Assembly (NCBI RefSeq): GCF_035987325.1
Contig: NZ_CP108488.1
Span: 7,378,001-7,442,000 of the forward strand
DNA length: 64,000 bases
Direction: 5' to 3'
DNA from: Streptomyces sp. NBC_01244
GTDB taxonomy: Bacteria; Actinomycetota; Actinomycetes; Streptomycetales; Streptomycetaceae
Below the pieces are notes generated by a model. The model was not told the DNA's origin, did not search any database, and was given only the letters and a program-made list of their open reading frames with translations. How positions within the stretch are numbered: the stretch's first letter is position 1; every line of letters starts with the position of its first letter. Made by a program: the position numbers and the translations under genes. Shown here one piece after another: positions 30,218 through 39,118 of the stretch.

Positions 30218-30942
30218 GCAGCGAAGTGACCGCCTGGTTCCCCGTGGTCCGCGCCTGGATCACCCAGGGCGCCGACAGCGGAGTGCTCGACCTGGCGTCC
30301 TCGGCCGACCCCGCCCGGCCCCTGGTCCCCGGCCAGGAGTTCACCCTGGCCATGACCATCACCCCCAGCGGCGGCGCGTACCGCACGTACGGCTACGTCC
30401 TCGGCGAAACCCTGGGCGACGCGGTGGTCATGGGTGACCTGCAGGGCCTGCGGCTGCTGAAGAACGGCCGCTACATGGGCTTCGCCTCCGGCACCGAGGC
30501 CGCCACCCACACCTGCACCGTGAAGGTGAAGGCGGACGCCCCCGACGGCGCCATCATGCTCCCGCGCGTGGTGGTCGGCCTGATGCCCGCCCAGGGCGAC
30601 AAGCTGATCCCCAGCTCGGGCATCGAGGACCAGGGGTTCTGGATCCGCCGCCACAGCGTCCCCGGCCGGGCCCTGCACCTGCCCCCCGGCGCGCAGGTCA
30701 CCCTGCCCCCGGACGCCGAGCGCGGTCTGCGCCGCACCGGCGTCGGCATCCCCCGGCAGGGCATGCTGCACTGCGCCCCCGACGGCACGGTCGTCTACCA
30801 GGCCCCCGCCGCCTACCAGGGCTACGACTTCTTCACCTGCACCTACGAGGACGCGGACGGGCACTCCGTCCGCTCGCACGTCACCATCCGCATAGGCGAC
30901 CTGGGCATGTCACCGGGGGCGCTGAGTGCCTTCCATGGCTAG
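30214..30942 (+). CDS. Ig/cadherin-like domain protein of the polymer operon
   Basis: A 242-residue protein of unknown function. The last ~50 residues match the bacterial cadherin-like pattern (PDGTVVYQAPAAYQGYDFFT then YEDADGHSVRSHVTIRI). The N-terminal ~150 residues look all-beta, with no signal peptide or membrane helix. ATG 30214 overlaps the esterase stop (ATGA), and its own stop overlaps the next gene by 8 bp. It may be a non-catalytic partner of the esterase or polymerase. Confidence 0.75.
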   Translation: MSSEVTAWFPVVRAWITQGADSGVLDLASSADPARPLVPGQEFTLAMTITPSGGAYRTYGYVLGETLGDAVVMGDLQGLRLLKNGRYMGFASGTEAATHTCTVKVKADAPDGAIMLPRVVVGLMPAQGDKLIPSSGIEDQGFWIRRHSVPGRALHLPPGAQVTLPPDAERGLRRTGVGIPRQGMLHCAPDGTVVYQAPAAYQGYDFFTCTYEDADGHSVRSHVTIRIGDLGMSPGALSAFHG

Positions 30943-32194
30943 ACACGCCCGCCTGGCGGCCGCCCTGGCCCTGGCCCTGGCCCTGGCGGGATGTTCGAGC
31001 GGGTCGGAGTTCCCGGACTCCGGATTCCCCTCCCGGGCGCCGGTCCCGGACGACGCGCTGCCCGAGGGGGTCACCTACAAGGAGTTCGTCCGCAAACTCG
31101 ACGGCCGCGCGGAATCCCACGTACAGATGCTGGCGATCCGGCCCGACGCCAAGGTCCGCGTCGGGTCCGTCCACGGGACCTCCCTCGCCCACGCCGAGAC
31201 GGTACGGGAGATGGCCGCGGCCGCCGGGGCGCTGGCCGCCGTCAACGCCTCCTACTTCGACATCAGCACCGGCAAGAACTACGGCGGTTACGACGGGGAC
31301 CCGCTGGGCCTCTACACCGAAGGCGGACGGCTGCTCAGCGAGGCGACGAACGGCCGGACCACCCTGCTGCTCGGCACCCGCGACGGCCGCCTCGACGCCC
31401 GCATCGACGAGGTCACCACCGAGGGCCAGGTGATCTCCGACGACGGATCGCGCGGGGAACTGGACGGCATCAACCGGGTCCCGGGCCGCGTCCTCGGCTG
31501 CGGAGGCGTGGGCGGCGACCGCGAGGCCGTCACGGAAGAGCCGATGGAGGAGCCGTACGGCGGACTGTGCACGGACGGCGACGAGCTCGTGGCCTTCACG
31601 GGGGAGTGGGGCGAGCGCACTCCGCCCGGCCCCCCGGGCAGCATGGAAGCGGTACTCGACGCCGACGGGCGGGTGGTGGACGTCCGCAAGCCCGCCGGAG
31701 GACGCCTCCCCGGCAACGGCAGCACGCTCTACGCGACGGGTGACGGCGCGGACTGGCTGCAGTCCCACGCCCGCCAGGGCCACCGGATCAAGCGGTCCGT
31801 CCAGATGAACGACATGGTCGGACTGCCCGTGGAGGGTCAGGTCGACACCGCGGTGGGCGGCCGCTACCGGCTGCTGAAGGACGGGGAGTCCGCACTCGGC
31901 GCCGCGGCGGCCACCCCCAGGAAGGCCCCGCGGACGCTGGCCGGCGTCACCGCGGACGGCGCGCTCCTCCTGGTCACGATCGACGGCCGCAATCCCGGTG
32001 TGGACGCCGGAGCCACGCTCGCCGAGGCCGCCGAGCTCCTCGCCTCGCTCGGCGCCCAGGACGCCATCGGCCTCGACGGCGGCGGGTCCACGAGCATGGT
32101 CGTGCGCGGGGAACTGCGCAACAACCCCCGGGAGACCCCGGGGAAGGTCATCGAACGGCCCGTGGCCAACGCGCTGGCACTCTTCGCGCGCTGA
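30935..32194 (+). CDS. Phosphodiester glycosidase (NAGPA-like) lipoprotein
   Basis: A 419-residue exported lipoprotein (LALAGC lipobox) with the NAGPA/DUF2233 fold: GALAAVNASYFD, then TLAGVTADGALLLVTIDGR and GAQDAIGLDGGGSTSMVVRGE. The family cleaves sugar-1-phosphodiesters such as the GlcNAc-1-phosphate cap of lysosomal enzymes, and bacterial members act on wall polymers. That fits the upstream phosphodiester polymer genes. ATG 30935 is preferred over GTG 30926. Confidence 0.88.
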   Translation: MARHARLAAALALALALAGCSSGSEFPDSGFPSRAPVPDDALPEGVTYKEFVRKLDGRAESHVQMLAIRPDAKVRVGSVHGTSLAHAETVREMAAAAGALAAVNASYFDISTGKNYGGYDGDPLGLYTEGGRLLSEATNGRTTLLLGTRDGRLDARIDEVTTEGQVISDDGSRGELDGINRVPGRVLGCGGVGGDREAVTEEPMEEPYGGLCTDGDELVAFTGEWGERTPPGPPGSMEAVLDADGRVVDVRKPAGGRLPGNGSTLYATGDGADWLQSHARQGHRIKRSVQMNDMVGLPVEGQVDTAVGGRYRLLKDGESALGAAAATPRKAPRTLAGVTADGALLLVTIDGRNPGVDAGATLAEAAELLASLGAQDAIGLDGGGSTSMVVRGELRNNPRETPGKVIERPVANALALFAR

Positions 32195-32213
32195 GCACGA
32201 CCGGCCCGCCTAC

Positions 32214-32263
32214 GACGGCCGGCGCCGCACCACCCCCTTCGGGGCGGTGCGGCGCCGGCCGTC
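32214..32263. terminator. Long bidirectional terminator
   Basis: A perfect 18-bp stem (GACGGCCGGCGCCGCACC with its complement) plus an inner C/G stem around TTCG, then TTCGTGT. It lies between the convergent glycosidase and fadB genes. Confidence 0.9.
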
Positions 32264-32281
32264 TTCGTGTGGGAGCCCGGA

Positions 32282-34414
32282 TCAGACCGGAACGCTCGCC
32301 AGGCCCGGGGCCAGGAACTTCTTGCCGTTCACCCGCTCGGAGACGCCCTCACGGTCCAGGTACGGAGTCACGCCGCCCAGGTGGAAGGGCCAGCCCGCGC
32401 CCGTGATGAGGCAGAGGTCGATGTCCTGGGCCTCGGCCACGACACCCTCCTCCAGCATCAGGCCGATCTCCTGCGCCACCGCGTCCAGGACGCGGTCGCG
32501 GACCTGCTCCTCGGTCAGGACGACATCGCCCTGCACGAGGAGGGCGGCGACCTCGGGGTCCAGCTCCGGCTTACCGGAGTCGTACTTGTAGAACCCGCGC
32601 TTGCCGGCCTTCACGACCGCAGCGAGGTTCGGCGAGACGGTGAAGCGCTCCGGGAAGGCGCGGTTCAGGGTCTCGGAGACGTGCAGACCGATCGCCGGGC
32701 CCACGAGCTCGAGCAGCACCAGCGGGGACATCGGCAGGCCGAGCGGCTCGATGGCCTTCTCGGCGGTGACCACCGGGGTGCCCTCGTCGATGACGTTCTG
32801 GATCTCGCCCATGAAGCGGGTCAGGATGCGGTTCACGACGAACGCCGGGGCGTCCTTGGTGAGGACCGCGGTCTTCTTCAGCTTCCGCGCGACACCGAAG
32901 GCCGTGGCCAGCGAGGCGTCGTCGGTCTGCTCACCGCGGACGATCTCCAGCAGCGGGAGGATCGCGACCGGGTTGAAGAAGTGGAAGCCGACCACGCGCT
33001 CCGGGTGCTGGAGCTTGGAAGCCATCTCCGAGACCGACAGCGAGGAGGTGTTGGTGGCGAGGATCGCGTGCGCCGGGGCGACCGCCTCGACCTCCGCGAA
33101 CACCTTCTGCTTGACGGACATCTCCTCGAACACGGCCTCGATGATGAAGTCCGCGTCCGCGAAGCCCTCGGCCTTGTCCAGGACACCGGTCACCAGGGCG
33201 GTCAGGCGGTTGGCCTTGTCCTGGTTGATGCGGCCCTTGCCCAGCAGCTTCTGGATCTCGGCGTGGACGTAGCCCACGCCCTTGTCCACGCGCTCCTGGT
33301 CGATGTCGGTGAGGACCACCGGCACCTCCAGGCGGCGCAGGAACAGCAGCGCCAGCTGCGAGGCCATCAGGCCCGCGCCGACGACGCCGACCTTGGTGAC
33401 CTGGCGGGCCAGGTTCTTGTCCGGGGCGCCGGCCGGGCGCTTGGCGCGCTTCTGGACCAGGTTGAAGGCGTAGATGCCGGAGCGCAGTTCGCCGCCCATG
33501 ATGAGGTCGGCCAGGGCCGCGTCCTCGGCGTCGAAGCCCTTCTGCAGGTCGCCGTCCTTGGCCGCCTCGATGATCTCCAGCGCGCGGTAGGCGGCCGGGG
33601 CCGCGCCGTGCATCTTGGAGTCGGCGATGAAGCGGCCGCGGGCGACCGCCGCGTCCCAGGCCTCGCCGCGGTCGATCTCGTCGCGGACGACCTCGGTGGT
33701 GCCGTTCAGCACGCGGGCGGTCCACAGGAGCGACTGCTCCAGGAAGTCCGCACCCTCGAACAGCGCGTCGGCGATGCCGAGCTCGAAGACCTGCTTGCCC
33801 CCCAGCTGACGGTTCTGGTTCAGCGAGTTCTCGATGATGACCGAGACCGCGCGGTCCGCGCCGATCAGGTTCGGCAGCAGGGCGCAGCCGCCCCAGCCGG
33901 GAACCAGGCCGAGGAAGACCTCGGGCAGCGAGAAGGCCGGGATGGCCTTGGAGACGGTGCGGTAGGTGCAGTGCAGACCGACCTCGACACCGCCGCCCAT
34001 CGCCGCGCCGTTGTAGTACGCGAAGGTGGGGACGGCCAGCGCCGCGAGGCGCTTGAAGACGTCGTGGCCGCCCTTGCCGATGGCGAGCGCCTCGTCGTGC
34101 TTCTTCAGCAGCTCGACGCCCTTGAGGTCGGCGCCGACCGCGAAGATGAACGGCTTGCCGGTCAGGCCCGCACCGACGATGGAGCCCGCGAGGGCCTCCT
34201 GCTCGACCTGGTCGATCGCCGCGTTCAGGTTGGCGAGGGACTGCGGGCCGAAGGTGGTCGGCTTGGTGTGGTCCAGGCCGTTGTCCAGCGTGACGAGCGC
34301 GAAGCGCCCGGCGCCGAAGGGCAGGTCCAGGTGGCGTACGAGCGCGCGCGTGACGACCTCGTCCGGGAACAGCTCGGCCGCGCCCTTCAGGAGCTCAGTG
34401 GTGGTGGTGCTCAC
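32282..34414 (-). CDS. fadB: Fatty acid oxidation complex alpha subunit (FadB-type)
   Basis: Carries enoyl-CoA hydratase and 3-hydroxyacyl-CoA dehydrogenase activities of beta-oxidation. In its 710 residues the N-terminal crotonase part has YYNGAAMGGGVEVGLHC and the Glu-containing FSLPEVFLGLVPGWGG. The dehydrogenase part begins at VGVVGAGLMASQLALLF (NAD-binding, near residue 340), followed by VVGFHFFNPVAILPLLEIVRG with the catalytic His. GTG 34414 overlaps the fadA stop by 4 bp (GTGA), so both subunits are made together. Confidence 0.93.
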   Translation of the reverse strand: MSTTTTELLKGAAELFPDEVVTRALVRHLDLPFGAGRFALVTLDNGLDHTKPTTFGPQSLANLNAAIDQVEQEALAGSIVGAGLTGKPFIFAVGADLKGVELLKKHDEALAIGKGGHDVFKRLAALAVPTFAYYNGAAMGGGVEVGLHCTYRTVSKAIPAFSLPEVFLGLVPGWGGCALLPNLIGADRAVSVIIENSLNQNRQLGGKQVFELGIADALFEGADFLEQSLLWTARVLNGTTEVVRDEIDRGEAWDAAVARGRFIADSKMHGAAPAAYRALEIIEAAKDGDLQKGFDAEDAALADLIMGGELRSGIYAFNLVQKRAKRPAGAPDKNLARQVTKVGVVGAGLMASQLALLFLRRLEVPVVLTDIDQERVDKGVGYVHAEIQKLLGKGRINQDKANRLTALVTGVLDKAEGFADADFIIEAVFEEMSVKQKVFAEVEAVAPAHAILATNTSSLSVSEMASKLQHPERVVGFHFFNPVAILPLLEIVRGEQTDDASLATAFGVARKLKKTAVLTKDAPAFVVNRILTRFMGEIQNVIDEGTPVVTAEKAIEPLGLPMSPLVLLELVGPAIGLHVSETLNRAFPERFTVSPNLAAVVKAGKRGFYKYDSGKPELDPEVAALLVQGDVVLTEEQVRDRVLDAVAQEIGLMLEEGVVAEAQDIDLCLITGAGWPFHLGGVTPYLDREGVSERVNGKKFLAPGLASVPV

Positions 34415-35637
34415 TTGCTGTCTCCCTCGGCGGTGAAGTTCGGGTTCTCCCAGACGACCGTGGCGCCCATGCCGAAGCCGACGCACATGGTGGTCAGGCC
34501 GTAGCGGACCTCCGGCTGCTCCTCGAACTGGCGGGCCAGCTGGGTCATCAGGCGGACGCCGGAGGAGGCGAGCGGGTGACCGAAGGCGATGGCCCCGCCG
34601 TACTGGTTGACGCGGGCGTCGTCGTCGGCGATGCCGTAGTGCTCCAGGAACGCGAGGACCTGGACCGCGAAGGCCTCGTTGACCTCGAAGAGGCCGATGT
34701 CGTCGATCGTCAGACCGGCCTGCGCCAGCGCCTTCTCGGTGGCCGGGATCGGGCCGTAGCCCATGACCTCCGGCTCGACACCCGCGAAGGAGTACGAGAC
34801 CAGGCGCATCTTGACCGGGAGGTTGTTCTCTCGGGCGAAGTCCTCGGACGCGATGATCGCGGCCGTGGCACCGTCGTTGAGACCGGCGGCGTTGCCCGCG
34901 GTGACGTTGCCGTGGACCCGGAACGGGGTCTTGAGGCCCGCCAGGTTCTCCAGGGTGGTGCCCGGACGCATCGGCTCGTCGGCGGTGACCAGGCCCCAGC
35001 CCGTCTCACCGGCCGCCTCGTTGTTGTTGCGCACCGAGATCGGCACCAGGTCCTGCTGGATCTTGCCGTCGGCGTACGCCTTGGCGGCCTTCTCCTGCGA
35101 GCGCACGGCGTACTCGTCGGCGCGGAGCTTGGTGATCGTCGGGTACCGGTCGTGCAGGTTCTCGGCGGTCATGCCCATGAACAGGGCGGACTCGTCGACC
35201 AGCTTCTCGGAGACGAAGCGCGGGTTCGGGTCCACGCCCTCGCCCATGGGGTGGCGGCCCATGTGCTCGACACCGCCGGCGAGGGCGACGTCGTACGCAC
35301 CGAAGGCCACGCCGCCCGCGACGGCGGTCACGGCGGTGAGCGCGCCGGCGCACATGCGGTCGATCGAGTAGCCCGGGACGGACTGCGGGAGGCCCGCGAG
35401 AATGCCGGCCGTGCGGCCCAGCGTCAGGCCCTGGTCGCCGATCTGCGTGGTCGCGGCGATGGCGACCTCGTCGATCTTCGCGGGGTCCAGGTCCGGGTTG
35501 CGGCGCAGCAGCTCCCGGATCGCCTTGACGACGAGATCGTCGGCGCGGGTCTCGTTGTAGATGCCCTTCGGGCCCGCCTTGCCGAACGGGGTGCGGACGC
35601 CGTCGACGAAGACGACGTCCCTGACGGTACGAGGCAC
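34411..35637 (-). CDS. fadA: Acetyl-CoA acyltransferase (thiolase)
   Basis: A 408-residue thiolase for the last beta-oxidation step. The nucleophilic Cys is in DRMCAGALTAV near residue 92, NEAFAVQVLAF carries the Asn/His block motif, GHPLASSGVR holds the active-site His, and CVGFGMGATVVWE the second Cys. GTG 35637 has GGAGAG just upstream. It is first in a two-gene fadA-fadB operon. Two palindromes in the promoter region are likely repressor sites. Confidence 0.94.
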   Translation of the reverse strand: MPRTVRDVVFVDGVRTPFGKAGPKGIYNETRADDLVVKAIRELLRRNPDLDPAKIDEVAIAATTQIGDQGLTLGRTAGILAGLPQSVPGYSIDRMCAGALTAVTAVAGGVAFGAYDVALAGGVEHMGRHPMGEGVDPNPRFVSEKLVDESALFMGMTAENLHDRYPTITKLRADEYAVRSQEKAAKAYADGKIQQDLVPISVRNNNEAAGETGWGLVTADEPMRPGTTLENLAGLKTPFRVHGNVTAGNAAGLNDGATAAIIASEDFARENNLPVKMRLVSYSFAGVEPEVMGYGPIPATEKALAQAGLTIDDIGLFEVNEAFAVQVLAFLEHYGIADDDARVNQYGGAIAFGHPLASSGVRLMTQLARQFEEQPEVRYGLTTMCVGFGMGATVVWENPNFTAEGDSK

Positions 35638-35692
35638 GTTGGCTCTCCTCCAGGTGCGGGTGTGCACTGCTGCGCGGGGGCGTGCCCATTAC

Positions 35693-35736
35693 TGAGCGCC
35701 CGCTCACCTCTCCATGCTACTTGCCGGTAACCGGCA
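35693..35736. promoter_or_regulatory. Two palindromes upstream of fadAB
   Basis: TGAGCG-CC-CGCTCA at 35693-35706 and TGCCGGT-A-ACCGGCA at 35722-35736 are both perfect. They lie 56-99 bp upstream of the fadA start, where a TetR/FadR-type fatty-acid repressor would bind. No regulator gene is adjacent. Confidence 0.5.
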
Positions 35737-35824
35737 TGCACAGCCCTCGTGGGAGGAGCGGCGAAGGTCACACTCCGCGGCCCCGCTCCTCAGGGCCGCC
35801 GCACCGGTCATCACGGCCCCGGCG

Positions 35825-36577
35825 CTACCCGAGCGGGACCCGTCGGCCGGGCCGCGGCGCGGTGGGCCGGGCCGCGCTCATGGCGGCGGCCATGGGGGAG
35901 GAGGAGCGGACGGTGTCCGCCACGAAGGCGCGGCGGCTGACGCCCAGGGTGCGCAGCGCCGGGCCGTGGTCCACCGCGACCAGGGCGGCCGCGCCGGCCA
36001 GCAGGGCCCGCCAGGCCAGGGCCGCCGCCCGGCGGGCGGGGGTGGGCAGGGGTGCCAGGGCCTCGCGCAGGCGCAGGCAGTGGAAGGGGACGTGGCGCAC
36101 CTCGTCGGCGTGGATCCGGCCCGCCACCTCCGAGGTCAGCGGGTCGGCGGCGCCGTCGCGCACCGCCTCGTAGTACCGCAGGGCGACCGCCTCCGCGACC
36201 ATCAGCACCAGCAGCTCCACCTTCAGCCCGAGCAGCCTGCGCAACCCGACGAAGGCGGCATCGCTCCAGTGACCTGCCAAGGTCCCCCCGCCCTCGGCCT
36301 CCAGGAGCCGGGCCAGCATCCGCGCGTGGTTCTGCTCCTCCGCCACGAAGAGCCGTACGGCCCGCGCGTACACCGGATCGCCCGCCCGCTCGGCCTTGGC
36401 GACCAGCTCGGCGCCGTCCCCGCCCTCTCCCAGCTGGAACCGCTGCAGGCTTCCGGTGAGCTCCGCGGGGAGCGTCGTGACCCGGCTCCAGTCCGGATCG
36501 CCCCGCTCGGCCCGCCGCTCGCGCTCGGCCTCGAACTCGGCCACCCATTCCTCGTATCCCCACCCATGTTTGAGCAC
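35825..36577 (-). CDS. Ferritin-like di-iron protein
   Basis: A 250-residue helical protein with two ligand pairs of ferritin-like di-iron enzymes: FVAEEQNHARML (EExxH) and, about 75 residues later, HADEVRHVPFH, with further Glu residues in VAEAVALRYYE. Such proteins are oxygenases, desaturases or ferritins; substrate unknown. GTG 36577 fits a leaderless start: TAGTTT at 36589-36584 (minus) then six bases and GTG. TTG 36583 is the alternative. Twin palindromes overlap this promoter. The tail is basic and disordered. Confidence 0.75.
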   Translation of the reverse strand: MLKHGWGYEEWVAEFEAERERRAERGDPDWSRVTTLPAELTGSLQRFQLGEGGDGAELVAKAERAGDPVYARAVRLFVAEEQNHARMLARLLEAEGGGTLAGHWSDAAFVGLRRLLGLKVELLVLMVAEAVALRYYEAVRDGAADPLTSEVAGRIHADEVRHVPFHCLRLREALAPLPTPARRAAALAWRALLAGAAALVAVDHGPALRTLGVSRRAFVADTVRSSSPMAAAMSAARPTAPRPGRRVPLG

Positions 36578-36611
36578 GTTCAAAAACTACAAGACTTTGA
36601 GCGTGTTCAAA
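36569..36611 (-). promoter_or_regulatory. Tandem TetR-type operators over a leaderless promoter
   Basis: TTTGAGCACGTTCAAA (36569-36584) and TTTGAGCGTGTTCAAA (36596-36611) are two near-identical TTTGA-N6-TCAAA dyads, centres 27 bp apart. Copy 2 covers the likely -35 (TTGAAC) and copy 1 overlaps the -10 (TAGTTT) and start codon of the ferritin-like gene. Occupancy should block transcription fully. Confidence 0.65.
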
Positions 36612-36651
36612 AGATGTGCGGACCGGACTCTTCGAGGGGACCTGGACGCAC

Positions 36652-36684
36652 AAGAGCCCCCCGTCCACAGGACGGGGGGCTCTT
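36652..36684. terminator. Terminator after RNase D gene
   Basis: A perfect 14-bp stem (AAGAGCCCCCCGTC with GACGGGGGGCTCTT) around CACAG, 43 bp downstream of the rnd stop and upstream of the ferritin-like promoter. Confidence 0.9.
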
Positions 36685-36727
36685 GCACGCGATCACGGGC
36701 GGCCGACCCGGGCCCGGGCGCGACGCC

Positions 36728-38044
36728 TCAGTCGGCCGGCTCCGGCTCCGGCTCCGGTTCGGGCGGCAGCGTCGTCGCCAGTGCGGTCGTCAGCGCCGCC
36801 GTCACCTGTTCGACCTGCCACGGGCGGGCGCCGTAGCCCGCCAGGGCCTCGGCCACCGCGTCGGCCTCCAGGCGCTCGGGCGGCTCCCAGCACAGCCGGC
36901 GGACCGTGTCGGGAGTGATCAGGTTCTCCTGCGGCAGGTTCAGCCCCTCCGCCAGCGCCGACACGGCCGTCCGGGCCGCGGCCAGCCGCGCCGCGGCCGC
37001 CGGGTCCTTGTCCGCCCAGGAACGCGGCGGCGGCGGACCCGCCGGGGTCGCCCCCGGCAGCGGCAGCTCGGCTTCGGGCAGGGCCTTCGCCCGGTCCACG
37101 GCGGCCATCCACTGGTCCAGCTGGCGCCGGCCCATGCGCTGCCCGTAGCCGGGCAGGGCGGAGAGGGCCTGCACGTTCAGCGGCATGGCGAGCGCGGCCT
37201 CGACGATCGCGGCGTCACCCAGCACCTTGCCCGGTGACACGTCACGTCGCTGCGCGATCCGGTCCCGGGACTCCCACAGCTCCCGGACGACGGCCATCTG
37301 CCGGCGCCGGCGCACCTTGTGCATCCCGGACGTCCGGCGCCACGGGTCCTTGCGGGGCGGCGCGGGCGGTGCGGCGGCGATGGCGTCGAACTCCTGGTGG
37401 GCCCATTCCAGCTTGCCCTGCCGGTCCAGCTCCTTCTCCAGCGCGTCCCTCAGGTCCACGAGCAGCTCCACGTCGAGCGCGGCGTAGCGCAGCCACGGCT
37501 CGGGGAGCGGACGGGTCGACCAGTCGACGGCCGAGTGGCCCTTCTCCAGCACGTAGCCGAGGACCCCCTCGACCATCGCGCCGAGTCCGACCCGCGGGAA
37601 GCCGGCGAGGCGGCCCGCCAGCTCGGTGTCGAAGAGGGAGGTGGGCGCCATGCCTATTTCGCGCAGGCACGGAAGGTCCTGGGTGGCGGCGTGCAGGATC
37701 CACTCGGTGCCGGACAGGGCCTCGCCGAGGGAGGAGAGGTCGGGGCAGCCCACCGGGTCGATCAGTGCGGAGCCCGCACCCTCGCGGCGCAGCTGTACGA
37801 GGTAGGCGCGCTGGCCGTAGCGGTAGCCGGAGGCGCGCTCGGCGTCCACGGCGACGGGGCCGGTGCCCGCGGCGAAGGCCGCGACCACCTCGGCGAGCGC
37901 GGCGGCGTCGGCGACCACCGGAGGGATGCCCTCACGGGGTTCTAGCAAGGGAATGGGCAGCCCGTCGGACGAAACCTCGTCGTCCGGGGGGCCGCCCCCG
38001 GTGGTGGTGCGCAGGCCTGCTGCGGTTTCTTGGGCGTCGGTCAC
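36728..38044 (-). CDS. rnd: Ribonuclease D
   Basis: A 3'-5' exoribonuclease for tRNA and rRNA maturation. 438 residues with the DEDD exonuclease domain: VAVDAERASGYRYGQ (first acidic pair, near residue 66), WILHAATQDLPCL (second), and YAALDVELLVDL (third and fourth, DEDDy Tyr). An HRDC domain follows (QMAVVRELWESRDRIAQRRDVSPGKVL). GTG 38044 starts it. Actinobacterial RNase D usually has this acidic Pro/Glu tail. Confidence 0.92.
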   Translation of the reverse strand: MTDAQETAAGLRTTTGGGPPDDEVSSDGLPIPLLEPREGIPPVVADAAALAEVVAAFAAGTGPVAVDAERASGYRYGQRAYLVQLRREGAGSALIDPVGCPDLSSLGEALSGTEWILHAATQDLPCLREIGMAPTSLFDTELAGRLAGFPRVGLGAMVEGVLGYVLEKGHSAVDWSTRPLPEPWLRYAALDVELLVDLRDALEKELDRQGKLEWAHQEFDAIAAAPPAPPRKDPWRRTSGMHKVRRRRQMAVVRELWESRDRIAQRRDVSPGKVLGDAAIVEAALAMPLNVQALSALPGYGQRMGRRQLDQWMAAVDRAKALPEAELPLPGATPAGPPPPRSWADKDPAAAARLAAARTAVSALAEGLNLPQENLITPDTVRRLCWEPPERLEADAVAEALAGYGARPWQVEQVTAALTTALATTLPPEPEPEPEPAD

Positions 38045-38177
38045 CGGTCAAGGGTATCCGTGGATGCGACGCGCCCGTCGCCGGAACGTTCCGGCGACGG
38101 GCGCGAGGGGGGAGTACGGACGTTTCCCCGGGTTCTCCGGGAGTTTTCCCGGGGTCCTTCGGGGGGTATCGGCCGGG

Positions 38178-38840
38178 TCAGTGGATGATCCCGGTCCGCA
38201 GGGCGACGGCGACCATCCCGGCCCGGTCGCCGGTGCCCAGCTTGCGGGCGATCCGTGCGAGGTGGGACTTGACGGTCAGGGCGGACAGGCCCATCGAAAC
38301 GCCGATGGCCTTGTTGGACTGGCCCTCCGCGACGAGGCGCAGGACCTCGACCTCGCGGCCGGAGAGCTCTCGGTAGCCGCCCGGGTGGCTCGGGGCACCC
38401 GGGGGGCGGCGGTGCATACGGGCCGCGGCGGCGCCGATGGGGGCGGCGCCGGGCCGGGACGGGAGCCCGATGTTGGTCCGGGTGCCGGTGACGACGTAGC
38501 CCTTCACTCCGCCCGCGAGGGCGTTGCGTACGGCGCCGATGTCGTCGGCGGCGGACAGGGCCAGGCCGTTCGGCCAACCGGCGGCGCGGGTCTCGGAGAG
38601 CAGGGTGAGACCGGAACCGTCGGGCAGGTGTACGTCGGCCACGCAGATGTCGCGCGGGCTGCCGATGCGTGGACGGGCCTCCGCGATGGACGAAGCCTCG
38701 ATCACGTCGCGAACTCCGAGGGCCCACAAATGGCGGGTCACGGTGGAACGCACGCGCGGGTCGGCCACGACGACCATGGCCGTCGGCTTGTTCGGGCGGT
38801 AGGCGACCAGGCTTGCGGGCTGCTCGAGAAGAACGGACAC
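38178..38840 (-). CDS. whiI: Atypical response regulator WhiI (sporulation)
   Basis: A 220-residue NarL/LuxR-type regulator. The receiver is degenerate: only one acidic residue in the first strand (VVVADPRVR), a candidate acceptor Asp in VADVHLPDG, and no Lys at the usual place (VKGYVVTG). The output HTH is intact (LSGREVEVLRLVAEGQSNKAIGVSMGLSALTVKSHLARI). S. coelicolor WhiI (SCO6029) is known for this atypical pocket and sits between rnd and hemE, as here. It acts late in sporulation. GTG 38840 has AGGAGG upstream, and a WhiG-type promoter lies further up. Confidence 0.9.
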   Translation of the reverse strand: MSVLLEQPASLVAYRPNKPTAMVVVADPRVRSTVTRHLWALGVRDVIEASSIAEARPRIGSPRDICVADVHLPDGSGLTLLSETRAAGWPNGLALSAADDIGAVRNALAGGVKGYVVTGTRTNIGLPSRPGAAPIGAAAARMHRRPPGAPSHPGGYRELSGREVEVLRLVAEGQSNKAIGVSMGLSALTVKSHLARIARKLGTGDRAGMVAVALRTGIIH

Positions 38841-38920
38841 CTAGGCCTCCTGGGGGGGAGTGGCGGGACGGCCGGCTCGGGGAAGGAAGCCGGTGCGAAC
38901 CGTGCGGATGGTCTATGACT

Positions 38921-38948
38921 CCTTCGGCACGTCACCCGCCCGGCTTTA
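38921..38948 (-). promoter_or_regulatory. WhiG-type promoter of whiI
   Basis: On the minus strand TAAA (38948-38945), exactly 16 bases, then GCCGAAGG (38928-38921). The sigma-WhiG consensus is TAAA-N16-GCCGATAA. whiI is a known direct WhiG target in S. coelicolor, so this agrees with biology. The -10 ends about 80 bases before the start codon. Confidence 0.8.
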
Positions 38949-39118
38949 GGGAATGATCACGATTTGGTGAGTAACAATTCGGGCAATTCGGACGCACGAT
39001 CGATCATAGGGTGATCAGAAGCCCGCAACGGGCGCCCTGTAACGACATCCGGCCCCCGCGCAGGGGCCCGGGCCGGTATGGATCGGCGCGGGCCGGCACG
39101 GGTCCCGGCCTCGCGGAA

